DNA of 53,770 nt from Prosthecobacter sp. Lineage in GTDB: Bacteria > Verrucomicrobiota > Verrucomicrobiia > Verrucomicrobiales > Verrucomicrobiaceae. The position numbers and the translations under genes were made by a program. The stretch lies in NCBI RefSeq assembly GCF_020439865.1, contig NZ_JAGRPF010000078.1, forward strand, positions 1-53,770, given 5' to 3'. Every line of letters starts with the position of its first letter. The stretch's first letter is position 1. This document shows, piece after piece, positions 24,466 to 33,797 of the stretch. The notes under the pieces are model-generated. The model was not told the origin of the DNA and searched no databases. It saw only the letters and a list, made by a program, of their open reading frames with translations.

Positions 24466-25424
24466 GAGTGAAGTTCAGAAAGGATATCGGCGATGGAGAT
24501 GGCGGCGCCGTTTTGCTCACGACTGCGACGACCGGCGATGATGACGGCCATGAGTTCGACGGTTTCATCGAAGGGCAGGGGACGAGTGCCGGTTCGGAGC
24601 ATGTCGATGAAGGCGACAAGCTGGGCGCGGAAGGCTGAGTAGGTGTCGTCAAGGCGGAGCGGGAGCTGGCCTTTGGTGCCGTAGAGGTGAACAGCGCCGA
24701 AGCTGCCGTAGGCATCGTGAAGCGCGCCGATGGTGACACGCACGCCGCTGCGATGCGTGAGATGCATGATGTCGCCACCATCGTCGCTGATTGCCTGCAC
24801 GGTGAGAAAGCCGGGGCCGAGCAGGGGTTCGACGGCTTCGAGGGCGTGGATGCCGTAGCGTTCCCACGTTTTGCAGGTGAAGCTGGTGATCCAGCGCAGG
24901 TCGCCAAGCAGTGCGCGTTGCTCGTCGCTCAGACGCATCGCAGGTGCGTAGCGCATGCCGCTGGTGGAGAGAATGGTGGCTCCGGCCTCGTGCCATTGCA
25001 GAAACTGGCGCAGATCCGCGATGTTAGTGGCCATGGGCTTGTCCACAAATACGGGCAGGCCGGCATCGATGAAAGGCTGCACGCGGCGGATGTGATCATC
25101 GCCGTCGTCCGTCGCGACGATCACGGCATCGACGTGGCCGATGACGTCTTCGGGCCGCGGCACGACGTGCTCGATCAGGCTGGCGGCGGCAACTTTTGGC
25201 GCGTCGGCGGGATCGTCGGTCCAGATGTGGGTGACGCGGGCGCCGGGGATGCGCACGTCTTCAACGCGTTGCTTGCCGAGGTAATCCAGAATCGCCGGAT
25301 AGGGACACGCCGCCATGGCTGCCGGATCGAAGCCGTTGACGATGGCGGACCACGAGTAGGGATGACCGTTGCCCTCGATCATGCCGAGCATCGCGAGACG
25401 GAGTTCGTTTCCTGCGGCGGTCAT
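24462..25424 (-). CDS. Gfo/Idh/MocA-family oxidoreductase
   Basis: The 320-residue protein has the layout of the Gfo/Idh/MocA family: an N-terminal Rossmann half with AVIVATDDGDDH and the diagnostic lysine of the EKP-type motif in VFVDKPMA (near 139), then a C-terminal alpha/beta half. The dinucleotide loop is unusual: GMIEGNGHPYSW replaces the normal GxGxxG, and a 30-residue insertion follows, so cofactor binding may differ. The substrate is probably a sugar or inositol-like polyol. It overlaps both neighbours by 4 bases. Confidence 0.82.
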   Translation of the reverse strand: MTAAGNELRLAMLGMIEGNGHPYSWSAIVNGFDPAAMAACPYPAILDYLGKQRVEDVRIPGARVTHIWTDDPADAPKVAAASLIEHVVPRPEDVIGHVDAVIVATDDGDDHIRRVQPFIDAGLPVFVDKPMATNIADLRQFLQWHEAGATILSTSGMRYAPAMRLSDEQRALLGDLRWITSFTCKTWERYGIHALEAVEPLLGPGFLTVQAISDDGGDIMHLTHRSGVRVTIGALHDAYGSFGAVHLYGTKGQLPLRLDDTYSAFRAQLVAFIDMLRTGTRPLPFDETVELMAVIIAGRRSREQNGAAISIADILSELHS

Positions 25425-26410
25425 GGGATAGAGATGGGCAGGCCGGTCGAGACGGAGCGCAGGGCGGCGATGTTGAAACGCAGCGTCTGCACGGCTTCGT
25501 CAAAGGTGCTCAGCGGCGTCGCTTTGCCTTCCATGCCGTCGATGAAGGCGTTGGCCTGGGCGATGAAGTGATCGTCGCGTTCCAATGGCGGCGTGGTGTG
25601 CCAGGTCCAGTCGGCTTCGCCGTGTTGCAGCGTTCCCCATCGACGCGCATGGGATTCGATTTTGATGCTGCCTTTTTCGCAATGGATCTGGAGCGTGTTT
25701 TCGTTGGGCGCCTGAAACTGCGTCATGGCATAGCTGACAAGCACGTCGCCATGACGGGCGCTGACGTTGACCGTGTCCTCGACGGTGACGCCTTCGAGTT
25801 GTTGATGGGAGGCATCGCAAAACACGCGTGTCACCGGGCCGATGAGCCATTCCATGGCGTTCACAATGTGGGTCAGCGCGTCCTGAATGGCTCCGCCGCC
25901 GGTCTCGTGACGGGTGTAGTAGATCTGGCGATAGGCGGGACGGAAGGTGGGGAAATGCTGTCCGGCGACGACGCTTGCGTGGAGAGGTTTTCCCAGGCTG
26001 CCTTCCTGCAAGAAGGTGCGCACCTGAGCGACCCAGGGGAAGCAGTGGTAAACGTAAGCGACGGCGTTGAAACGACCGCTGGCGGCCAGAGCAGCACGGG
26101 TCTCTTCCACTTCGTCGAACGCGACGGCGAGCGGCTTCTCTATGAAGAGAGCGGCACCGTGAGCCGCGCTTTCACGGGCGATGGCGAGATGCGTGTGGGC
26201 GGGGGTGCAAATGACGAGCGCGTCCCAGTGCTTTGCTGCGAGGGCGCTTTTGAGATCTGGAAACGTCGGCACGGAATAGCGTGCACCGACTTCATGAAGC
26301 AGGGTGGCATTCGCATCGCAGGCGCTGACCTCGCAGCGGCCCGTCTTCTGGAAACAGCGCAGATGGCGTTCGCCAATGCTGCCGCAGCCGATGATGAGGA
26401 TGGAATGCAT
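25421..26410 (-). CDS. Gfo/Idh/MocA-family oxidoreductase
   Basis: Start placed at ATG 26410, where the canonical Rossmann motif begins at once (SILIIGCGSIGERH); a 33-residue upstream extension has no matching feature. The product has 329 residues, with LVICTPAHTH, FIEKPLA (catalytic Lys) and the C-terminal beta-sheet domain including GGGAIQDALTH. It is first in the four-gene minus-strand operon, which starts 76 bases downstream of the DUF1592-type gene on the same strand. It likely oxidises a sugar hydroxyl with NAD(P). Confidence 0.88.
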   Translation of the reverse strand: MHSILIIGCGSIGERHLRCFQKTGRCEVSACDANATLLHEVGARYSVPTFPDLKSALAAKHWDALVICTPAHTHLAIARESAAHGAALFIEKPLAVAFDEVEETRAALAASGRFNAVAYVYHCFPWVAQVRTFLQEGSLGKPLHASVVAGQHFPTFRPAYRQIYYTRHETGGGAIQDALTHIVNAMEWLIGPVTRVFCDASHQQLEGVTVEDTVNVSARHGDVLVSYAMTQFQAPNENTLQIHCEKGSIKIESHARRWGTLQHGEADWTWHTTPPLERDDHFIAQANAFIDGMEGKATPLSTFDEAVQTLRFNIAALRSVSTGLPISIP

Positions 26411-26486
26411 GGCGCGGAGTAAAGGCGGTGCGGATACGTGATCCAAGATGAATCGTCTGGTCTGGTCAAAGAACCATTCACGCGCC

Positions 26487-29201
26487 TCACTCGGAGGGCT
26501 GCTGGCCAACGCGCATCTTCTGGAACGGCACGCTCTCGCAAACGGCGAGGATGATGTCCTGGAAGCGGTTTCCGGATGCGGCGGCGCGTTTCAAGATGGC
26601 CTCTACCGCCGGTTTGTCCGAGTATTCGAGTCCGCGACCCAGGGCGTAGGTCATGAGGTTTTCGGCGAGGTTCTTGACGAACTGGCCGCTCATTTCATTG
26701 ACGAGCAGTGTCCGGAGTTCCGCGAAGTCCTTGAACGATTGTCCGCGCACGAGGCTGCCCGAGGCGTCGATGGGCAGGTTCTTGTCCTTGTCCCGCCAGC
26801 GTCCGATGGCGTCGTAGTTTTCAAAGGCGAGTCCCATGGGGTCGAGGAAGGCATGACAGCCGGCGCAGGAGGCGTTGCTGCGATGTTCTTCGAGCTGCTG
26901 ACGCAGCGTCAGCTTGCCGAAGCTGGCTTTCTTTTCGTCGAGCGGTGCCACCCCACCCGGAGCCGGTGGCGGCGGGGTGCCGAGGATGTTTTCCAGCAGA
27001 TACTTGCCGCGCTTCACCGGCGAGGTGCGCGTGGGATTGGAGGTGAGCGTCAGGATGCTGCCGTGAGTGAGGATGCCGCCGCGTGTGGTGCCTTTCAGGG
27101 ACACCCTCTGATACTTGTCGCCCTTCACACCGGAGATGCCGTAAAAGCGGGCGAGCTTGTCATTCACAAAGGTGTAGTCGGCGTTCAGGAACTCGATGAC
27201 GCTGAGGTTCTCTTTCAGGATGTGCTCGAAGAGCATCTGCGACTCGCGCTTCATCAGGTAACCCATGCCGCCCTTCCAATCGGGGAAACGACGGGTGTCC
27301 ACGTCCACGATGTCCATGTCACGCAGTTGCAGCCACTGACCGGCGAAGTTGTCGGTGAGGCTTGTGCCACGCCAGTCGGTGATCATGCGCTTCACCTCAG
27401 CGGTCAGATTCTTGCGGAGTTCTCCTTTGGCGGCGAGTTGCAGCAGACGGTCATCCGGCGGTGCGGACCAGAGGAAATAGGAGAGGCGAGAGGCGAGGCT
27501 GTGTTCATCGATCAAGGCTACGCCGTTCTTCGCATCGCCAACCGGTCGCGGTGTGCCGCGATAGAGGAACGAAGGCGAGACGAGCATGCCGCGCAGCACG
27601 TAGCCAAGTGTTTCGAGCGGTTGCAGGCCTTCTTTGGTGCCGAGGCTGGCAAAGGTGTTCCACTTGGTCTTTTCCGCATCGAGCATGGGACGACGGAAGA
27701 GGCGCGTGCCGAGTTTTTCGACGAGGGCCGGAAGCGACGTGTTGTCGATGCCCGCAGGCTGATCGAGTGGACCTTCGATAGTGAATTGATGGAGCCAGAA
27801 GTTCCGGTCCTGGCGCGTCTTTTCGTCGTAAAAGTCGTTCAGGAACCAGACCTGTAGCTCGTGCTTGCCTGCGGGAAGATCGGCCTCCGTCTTGAACCAC
27901 TGCGGAGCCTGATCCTTCGCGGTGACGGAGAAAGAGCCGATGTTTTTGCCGGCCATGCGCACGTCGAACTTCGCAGGTTCGTTCCCAGCCTGCTGCGCAC
28001 CGGCTTTGACGATGAAACGATATTTACCGGGCTTGGAGATCTCGATTGGATGCTTCACGTAGCCGTTGCTGGGCAGCACGATGGCTCCAGTGTCGCGCGA
28101 CGAGTTTCCTTCGCCGCGTTCGAAATCCTCGCCGCTGAGTTTCATCGCGGGCAGGCCGGCAGGTTTGCCATCGAGCAACCACTGCACGAGACGCGTGCCG
28201 CGTGGCGGCAGCAGTCCGAAGGGACCTTCGATGTCGAGGTGATCGAGCACGAGATTGCGGTCGCGCTTCTCGGGATCGGGATTCTGCGGGTCGCTGAAAT
28301 CGTTCACGAAGCCGACGACGATTTTGTGTTCGCCGCCGCCAAGCTGGAGCTCTTGGCGGATCGTCTGCCACGGTCCTTTGTCACCGCGATAGCGTGCGGT
28401 GATGTCGAAGGTGCCAGCGTCCTTACCATCCACCTGCAGCTTGAGCTTCGCCACGTCCGGACCCGCCTGGGTCGCGGAGACGTGGAGTTTCAGGTAGTAG
28501 GTGCCGCTGGCGGGTGCGGTGAATTTGGTCGCGGCATCCGCGTTGCTGTGAAACCAGCGCACGCCTTCCCATTCCTTCGTCTCGCCCTTTTGATTCCAAA
28601 ACTTCTTGGCACCGAGTTCGAGATCGATTCGCTCCAGGGTGGACGTGTCGAGCGCCTTCTCGGCGACGGTATTCGCAGCGCGGATGTATTTCTCCATCAA
28701 CATGGGTGAGACGGTGAGCACATCGCCGATGTTGTCGTAGCCGTAGCCGGTGTCGTCCGGCGGGAACTCGTTCGCCGGACGCAGATCGACAAGCAGCAAG
28801 TCGCGGATCGTGTTGTTGTATTCCGTGCGGTTCAGGCGGCGCAGCGTGGCGTGGCCGGGATCGGCTTTCTCAGGATCAAACCAGAACACGGTATCGTCGA
28901 TCCACGCCACCAGCTCATCGCGTTCCGGCAGAGAAGGCTTGTCCTTCTTTTGCGGAGGCATCACGTGGGTGACGAGTTGCTGGCGGGTGTGATCCCACAG
29001 CACCTTGTCGGCGATCATCTTCGAATACTCGGGATACTCGTCGAGCGCGAAGTCGCCCTTGTCCGAACCGTCGCCGTGGCAGTCGTAGCAGAACTTTTGC
29101 AGCAGGGGCAGGATGCGCTTTTGATACGCGTCTTCACCGCGTTCGGCGGCGGAAAGCAGGCAGGGAAGGGCGATGCACGCAAAGGTGAGGCGGCGGAGCA
29201 T
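26487..29201 (-). CDS. Planctomycete-type cytochrome (DUF1587/1595/1592/1588/1585) with two binding modules
   Basis: Start ATG 29201 gives a signal peptide (1-18) and a 904-residue exported protein. A c-type haem motif CYDCH lies at 38-42, followed by the DUF1587-like LRRLNRTEYNNTIRDLL. Two tandem repeats of about 120 residues come next, each ending in a matching VNDFxDxxxxDRN-type block and IEGP; they look like ca-CBM60-type binding modules. Then come DUF1595 (LFRRP), DUF1592, DUF1588 (from FYGISG through NPTRTSPVKRG) and DUF1585 with a second haem-like motif CAGCH near 779-783. The family is characteristic of Planctomycetota and Verrucomicrobiota and its biochemical role is unsettled. The usual DUF1552 partner is absent here. 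Confidence 0.88.
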   Translation of the reverse strand: MLRRLTFACIALPCLLSAAERGEDAYQKRILPLLQKFCYDCHGDGSDKGDFALDEYPEYSKMIADKVLWDHTRQQLVTHVMPPQKKDKPSLPERDELVAWIDDTVFWFDPEKADPGHATLRRLNRTEYNNTIRDLLLVDLRPANEFPPDDTGYGYDNIGDVLTVSPMLMEKYIRAANTVAEKALDTSTLERIDLELGAKKFWNQKGETKEWEGVRWFHSNADAATKFTAPASGTYYLKLHVSATQAGPDVAKLKLQVDGKDAGTFDITARYRGDKGPWQTIRQELQLGGGEHKIVVGFVNDFSDPQNPDPEKRDRNLVLDHLDIEGPFGLLPPRGTRLVQWLLDGKPAGLPAMKLSGEDFERGEGNSSRDTGAIVLPSNGYVKHPIEISKPGKYRFIVKAGAQQAGNEPAKFDVRMAGKNIGSFSVTAKDQAPQWFKTEADLPAGKHELQVWFLNDFYDEKTRQDRNFWLHQFTIEGPLDQPAGIDNTSLPALVEKLGTRLFRRPMLDAEKTKWNTFASLGTKEGLQPLETLGYVLRGMLVSPSFLYRGTPRPVGDAKNGVALIDEHSLASRLSYFLWSAPPDDRLLQLAAKGELRKNLTAEVKRMITDWRGTSLTDNFAGQWLQLRDMDIVDVDTRRFPDWKGGMGYLMKRESQMLFEHILKENLSVIEFLNADYTFVNDKLARFYGISGVKGDKYQRVSLKGTTRGGILTHGSILTLTSNPTRTSPVKRGKYLLENILGTPPPPAPGGVAPLDEKKASFGKLTLRQQLEEHRSNASCAGCHAFLDPMGLAFENYDAIGRWRDKDKNLPIDASGSLVRGQSFKDFAELRTLLVNEMSGQFVKNLAENLMTYALGRGLEYSDKPAVEAILKRAAASGNRFQDIILAVCESVPFQKMRVGQQPSE

Positions 29202-29345
29202 GTGAAGGGGGATTTCGGGGGCGGAAAGGATACGGCAGTAAGATGGCAGGGATTTCGCCGAAACCAACGCGGCACTGTGCGTGAATTGCGGTTGCAGGTG
29301 AACTTTCTTGCGTGCAGTGGCATGGGCTCATTTCAACCTTCCCGC

Positions 29346-29750
29346 ATGTCCCAATCCGCTCTCGAACTCGGCAAAGCCTTCCTCGCTGACAACGCCCAAA
29401 AGCCCGGCATCATCACCACGGCCAGTGGGTTGCAATACGAGGTGCTGCGCGAGGGAACGGGGCCGAGCCCGAAACTCAAGGACACTGTGGTCGTCAACTA
29501 CCGCGGCAAGCTGCTCAACGGCGTCGAATTTGACAGCTCCTACCTCGCCGGTCGTGAGCCGGCGGAGTTTCCGCTGAAGCGCGTCATCAAGGGCTGGAAA
29601 GAGGGCATGCAGCTCATGAAGGAAGGCGCACAATTCCGATTGTTCATCCCGTCGGAACTGGCCTATGGAAAACGCGGCGCCGGAATCGACATCGGACCGA
29701 ACGAAACGCTGATCTTTGAAGTGGAACTGCTGAAAGTCTGGGAAGACTAG
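29346..29750 (+). CDS. FKBP-type peptidyl-prolyl cis-trans isomerase
   Basis: Start set at ATG 29346, giving 134 residues; an ATG at 29322 would add eight. The C-terminal 95 residues are a complete FKBP domain of the Mip/FkpA type: GLQYEVLREGTG, VVVNYRGKLLNGVEFDSS, VIKGWKEGMQLMKEGAQFRLFIPSELAYGKRG and the closing LIFEVELLKV. The N-terminal part is a short helical stub (LELGKAFLADNA) as in small Mip-like proteins, with no signal peptide, so it is probably cytoplasmic. It is divergent from the DUF1592-type gene with a 144-base spacer that should hold both promoters. Confidence 0.92.
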   Translation: MSQSALELGKAFLADNAQKPGIITTASGLQYEVLREGTGPSPKLKDTVVVNYRGKLLNGVEFDSSYLAGREPAEFPLKRVIKGWKEGMQLMKEGAQFRLFIPSELAYGKRGAGIDIGPNETLIFEVELLKVWED

Positions 29751-29768
29751 GCACGATTGCTCTGCTCC

Positions 29769-30521
29769 ATGAATCAAATCGATCTCAAAGACAGAGTTGC
29801 CATCGTCACCGGCGGTGCGCGGGGTATTGGTCAGGCCATCGCCAAACGCATGCTTGAATCCGGCGCGAGCGTATGTCTCTGGGACATGGACGCGGCCGCT
29901 CTGGAAGTGGCGAAGGTAGAACTCTCGGCCATCGGCCAGGTGTATAGCGCGACAGTCGATGTGACGAATCCTGCTTCTGTGGATGCCGCCGTGGCCACCA
30001 CGCTTGGAGCCTTTGGAAAGATCGACATTCTCGTCAACAATGCCGGCATCGCAGGCAACAATGCGAAGACGTGGGAAACCGATCCCGCCGAATGGCAGCG
30101 CGTGATGGCGATCAATCTGAACGGTCCCTTCCACTGCTGCCGCGCCGTCGTGCCGCAGATGCTGAACAATGGCTATGGTCGCATCGTGAACATCGCCTCC
30201 ATCGCGGGCAAGGAAGGGAATCCGAATGCCGCGCACTACAGCGCTTCGAAAGCTGGCGTGGTCGCGTTGACGAAGTCGCTCGGCAAGGAGCTCGCCACCA
30301 GCAACATCATCGTGAATGCGGTGACGCCTGCGGTGATCGAGACTGACATCCTGAAGCAGCTCACGCAGCAGCACATCGATTACATGCTGTCGAAGATCCC
30401 GATGAACCGCTTTGGCAAGAAGGAGGAAGCAGCAGCCCTCGTCGCTTGGCTGAGTTCTGAAGATTGCTCGTTTACCACAGGGGCGGTCTTCGATTTGTCT
30501 GGCGGAAGAGCGACCTACTGA
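29769..30521 (+). CDS. Short-chain dehydrogenase/reductase (FabG-like SDR)
   Basis: Start ATG 29769 (MNQIDLKDR), 250 residues. Very typical SDR: TGGARGIG (14-21), NNAGIAG, IASIAG with the active-site Ser, YSASK with catalytic Tyr and Lys, and NAVTPAVIETDI. The only oddity is the C-terminus, which ends DLSGGRATY in place of VDGG. It is a cytoplasmic NAD(P)-dependent oxidoreductase; close relatives include 3-oxoacyl-ACP reductases and sugar dehydrogenases. It follows the FKBP gene after 18 bases and precedes the dimethylformamidase-like gene by 32 bases. Confidence 0.9.
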   Translation: MNQIDLKDRVAIVTGGARGIGQAIAKRMLESGASVCLWDMDAAALEVAKVELSAIGQVYSATVDVTNPASVDAAVATTLGAFGKIDILVNNAGIAGNNAKTWETDPAEWQRVMAINLNGPFHCCRAVVPQMLNNGYGRIVNIASIAGKEGNPNAAHYSASKAGVVALTKSLGKELATSNIIVNAVTPAVIETDILKQLTQQHIDYMLSKIPMNRFGKKEEAAALVAWLSSEDCSFTTGAVFDLSGGRATY

Positions 30522-30553
30522 TCGTTTTGGCCGGAAAGCCGCGTAATCAGGCC

Positions 30554-31969
30554 ATGTCCCTGATCACCGACGAAAACGCCAAGCCAGGATCGACCGACTG
30601 GCAGCTCACCCGCATGCGGCTCGACAAGACGGAGGGCTTTCGCTCGCCAGTGATCGAAGGCTACTGCTCGCGTCAGTCGGTCAAGGCAGGTGAAACGCTT
30701 GACATCTTCGTCAGCACGAAGCCGACGGCACGTTTCAAAATCGAGATCTTCCGCACCGGCTACTACGGTGGATGCGGCGCACGGTTGATGACGGAGCTCG
30801 GACCGTTTGAAGGCAAGGAACAGCCGGTGCCGGGAATCGGCGAGAAGCGATTGCGCGAATGCCGCTGGGACAAATCGACCTCGATCACGATCCCGAGCGA
30901 CTGGTTGAGCGGTGTGTATCTGGGCCGTCTCACCACTTTGCCATCGTCGAAAGACGAACCTTACTGGCAGAGCTACATCGTCTTCATTGTGACCGACGAT
31001 CGGAAGGCGGACATCCTATTTCAATGCAGCGACAACACCTGGCAGGCCTACAACAAGTGGCCTGACGATTACTCGCTCTACACCGATCCCAAGGGCAATC
31101 AGGGGCCGTGGTCGGATGTGAGCTTTGATCGGCCGTATGCGAAGTATGCGCAGATCTATGAGAACCCGCAGTCCGTCGGCAGCGGCGAGTGGCTGTGCTT
31201 CGAGTTTCCCGCCGCCTACTGGCTGGAGAAGGAAGGCTATGATGTGACCTACTGCTCGAACGCCGACATGATCACACCGGATCATGGGTTGAAGTGCAAA
31301 GCCTTCATCAGCATCGGGCACGACGAGTATTGGGACATCCGCCAGCACGACAGCGTGGCGAAGATGCGCGACGCAGGCGTTAATCTGCTCTTCCTCTCCG
31401 GCAACTCCGTCTGCTGGGTCACGCCCTTCTCACCGAACGCCGACGGCGCGCCAAACCGGCGCATCTTCCGCGGCGGACCGTATGGCGGCGATTACACCTA
31501 CGCAGTGGATCGTGAGAAGAATCACGGCCCCTATCCGCATCGCGGACCCGACGAAGGTTATCTCATGGGCGTGCGTAACATCAGCCCGGTGAACGGTGGC
31601 GGCGACTGGTTCTGCCAGAAGCCCGAACACTGGGTCTTCGAAGGCACCGGGATGGAAAAGGGCGACTCGATTCCCGGCATGATCGGCTGGGAGTATCACG
31701 GCGATGCCCCCACGGACCTACCGGGCCTGGAGATTCTGGCTGGCGGCACATGCTGGCAGAGTGGGATCAATCCGCAGCAGTGGCAGGCGGTGATCTACGA
31801 TGGTCCGAAGAACAACTTCATCTTCAACGCCTCCACCATCTGGTGGGCCCAGGGCCTGAGCAAACCACCCGGCCACATGCCCGTGTGGAGCCACTACTCG
31901 CGACCGCACGGAGCGGATGCACGCGTCCAGCGCATCACAGCGAATCTGCTGACGAGGGCGATTGGGTAA
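30554..31969 (+). CDS. N,N-dimethylformamidase large-subunit-like protein
   Basis: Start ATG 30554, 471 residues. The sequence has the hallmarks of the C-terminal domain of the N,N-dimethylformamidase beta (large) subunit: a beta-sandwich start (SVKAGETLDIFVS, FRTGYYGG), the central SDNTWQAYNKW block, a glutamine-amidotransferase-like fold segment with YCSNADM, and the signature SIGHDEYWD. In dimethylformamidase a mononuclear iron site cleaves the amide. No small-subunit gene is adjacent and no signal peptide is visible, so it may be a relative with another amide substrate. It probably shares a transcript with the SDR. Confidence 0.82.
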   Translation: MSLITDENAKPGSTDWQLTRMRLDKTEGFRSPVIEGYCSRQSVKAGETLDIFVSTKPTARFKIEIFRTGYYGGCGARLMTELGPFEGKEQPVPGIGEKRLRECRWDKSTSITIPSDWLSGVYLGRLTTLPSSKDEPYWQSYIVFIVTDDRKADILFQCSDNTWQAYNKWPDDYSLYTDPKGNQGPWSDVSFDRPYAKYAQIYENPQSVGSGEWLCFEFPAAYWLEKEGYDVTYCSNADMITPDHGLKCKAFISIGHDEYWDIRQHDSVAKMRDAGVNLLFLSGNSVCWVTPFSPNADGAPNRRIFRGGPYGGDYTYAVDREKNHGPYPHRGPDEGYLMGVRNISPVNGGGDWFCQKPEHWVFEGTGMEKGDSIPGMIGWEYHGDAPTDLPGLEILAGGTCWQSGINPQQWQAVIYDGPKNNFIFNASTIWWAQGLSKPPGHMPVWSHYSRPHGADARVQRITANLLTRAIG

Positions 31970-31980
31970 TTGTTTGCTGA

Positions 31981-32445
31981 TTACTCACCCGGAGACGTCA
32001 AAGCGGAAAAAGTGATCATCCCGTCAATCGACTCTTCCACAGGCGTCCAAAGCACCTGATGATCCCCATCTCGAAAATCCCCGCGAACGGTAATAGAACG
32101 CTCTGTTACTACTTCTAAGCGTTGGCCAAGAAGCCGCACTACAGCCTCGTGCCGCTGTCTGTCCTGAGGCAGTGTAGGGGAAGTATCTTGTGTTACCTCT
32201 CCTGCACGAAATGCGGAGATCCACCTCAACCAGATGGTCCAATCTTCCATTGCGAGTGCAAAGGTTTCTTCGTCGATGGGCATCAAGAGGAACAAGCCTG
32301 CCCAGCATCCGCCTCCTCCTGTAGCCCAGAGTGATTCAAACACATGGGGCTTGCCCAAGTAATCTGCAATGCCACTTCTGGGGCCGTCATACCAGCCCGG
32401 CATGGTGTAAACTTTTTCCGGTTGTGTGCTGGGTGGGTGATTCAT
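31981..32445 (-). CDS. Conserved protein of unknown function
   Basis: A 154-residue acidic, soluble protein. Start ATG 32445 overlaps the stop of the DUF1501 gene by one base (TGATG), so translation is probably coupled; a GTG one codon upstream is possible. The N-terminal region contains MPGWYDGPRSGIADYLGKPH, which looks like the core of a small family of uncharacterised proteins, followed by WATGGGGCWAG and a tryptophan-rich helix. No catalytic motif is recognised. It is the last gene of the minus-strand operon. Confidence 0.6.
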   Translation of the reverse strand: MNHPPSTQPEKVYTMPGWYDGPRSGIADYLGKPHVFESLWATGGGGCWAGLFLLMPIDEETFALAMEDWTIWLRWISAFRAGEVTQDTSPTLPQDRQRHEAVVRLLGQRLEVVTERSITVRGDFRDGDHQVLWTPVEESIDGMITFSALTSPGE

Positions 32446-33794
32446 CACGCAATGATGTCCTTCGCCACTTCGCCCGCGACATCCGTCAGGCGGAAATTGC
32501 GGCCGGAGTAGCGGTAGGTGAGGCGTTCGTGATTGATGCCGAGGAGATGCAGGACGGTCGCGTGCAAGTCGTGCGTGCCGATGATGCCGGTCTCGGCGGT
32601 ATCGCCCATTTCATTGGTGCTGCCATAGGCGAAGCCGCCTTTCACGCCACCGCCCGCCATCCACATCGTGTAGCCGCGACCGTTGTGACCGCGACCGTTG
32701 TAAGGTTCGTTGTCATAGCCGCTGCCACGACCGAATTCGCCGCCCCAGAGGATGAGCGTATCCTTGAGCATGTCGCGCTGCTTCAGGTCGGCGATCAAAC
32801 CAGCGATCGGTTTGTCGATCGACGTGCACTGACGCGTGAGACCTTCACGGAGGTTGTTGTGATGATCCCAGCCAGGCGAGGTGAGCTGGATGAACCGCAC
32901 GCCCTTTTCTGCCATGCGACGCGCCATGAGGCATTGCGCGCCAAAACGTTCCGTCTCCGCATCATCGATGCCGTAGATATCGCGGATGTGCTGCGGTTCC
33001 TTGTCGAGATCGAGCACGTTGGGAACGCTGGTCTGCATCTTGTAGGCCAGTTCGTAGCTCTGAATGACGCCTTCGAGTTCGGGATTACCAGGATCGCCGG
33101 CCAGCAGCTTGCGGTTGGCCTTTTGGATGAACTCAATCTGTTTGCGCTGCTGCGCGTCGCTGAGACGATCATTGTATAAGTCAGGCACACCGCCGCCATA
33201 GCTGCTCAGACGTGTGCCCTGAAAAGTCGCGGGCAGGAAGGCCGAGCCGTAGTTCATCGCGCCACCGTTGTCGGCAGCCGGGTTGATCGTGACAAAACCG
33301 GGCAGGTCTTCAGCCTCGGTGCCGAGTCCATAAACAATCCACGCGCCCATCGAAGGTCGCACAAACGTCTCGTTGCCGATGTGCAGAGCCACCGTGGCCA
33401 TCTGATGCGCGTTGGTGCGCGTCTGCATGCCGTTGAGCAGGCACAGATCGTCCGCGTGCTTCGAGAGCTCCGGAAACGCGTCGGAGATCATGATGCCGCT
33501 CTTGCCGCGCGGTTTGAACTCAAACGCGCTACCCATGTATTTTGAAACCTTCTGCGCCTCGGCTTTCGCCAGCTCGGGCTTGTAATCAAACGTGTCCAGA
33601 TGACTTGGTCCGCCCTGCATGAACATGAAGATCACGCGTTTGGCCTTGGGCGTGAAGTGGGGCGGCTTCGGCGCGAGTGGATTGATCGTCTTCGGCGGTG
33701 CCGCAGCATTCGCCCACTGCTGATGCAGCGCGTTGAAAGCCAGCCAGCCGAAGCCGGTGCTGGTGGACTGGAGAAAGGAGCGGCGTGTGTTCAT
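32445..33794 (-). CDS. DUF1501 family protein, Tat-exported
   Basis: The 449-residue protein starts with a twin-arginine signal (TRRSFLQ, then a hydrophobic segment to about 30). DUF1501 hallmarks follow: FMQGGPSHLDTFDYKP (about 57-72), ISDAFPELSKHADD, LLNGMQTRTNAHQMATVALHIG, DHHNN and LWGGEFGRG. The fold belongs to the alkaline-phosphatase/sulfatase superfamily, but the sulfatase Cys/Ser motif is not obvious. It lies 3 bases downstream of the DUF1549/DUF1553 gene; these two families are almost always paired in Planctomycetota and Verrucomicrobiota and probably act together at the cell envelope. Function not established. Confidence 0.92.
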   Translation of the reverse strand: MNTRRSFLQSTSTGFGWLAFNALHQQWANAAAPPKTINPLAPKPPHFTPKAKRVIFMFMQGGPSHLDTFDYKPELAKAEAQKVSKYMGSAFEFKPRGKSGIMISDAFPELSKHADDLCLLNGMQTRTNAHQMATVALHIGNETFVRPSMGAWIVYGLGTEAEDLPGFVTINPAADNGGAMNYGSAFLPATFQGTRLSSYGGGVPDLYNDRLSDAQQRKQIEFIQKANRKLLAGDPGNPELEGVIQSYELAYKMQTSVPNVLDLDKEPQHIRDIYGIDDAETERFGAQCLMARRMAEKGVRFIQLTSPGWDHHNNLREGLTRQCTSIDKPIAGLIADLKQRDMLKDTLILWGGEFGRGSGYDNEPYNGRGHNGRGYTMWMAGGGVKGGFAYGSTNEMGDTAETGIIGTHDLHATVLHLLGINHERLTYRYSGRNFRLTDVAGEVAKDIIA

Positions 33795-33797
33795 AAA

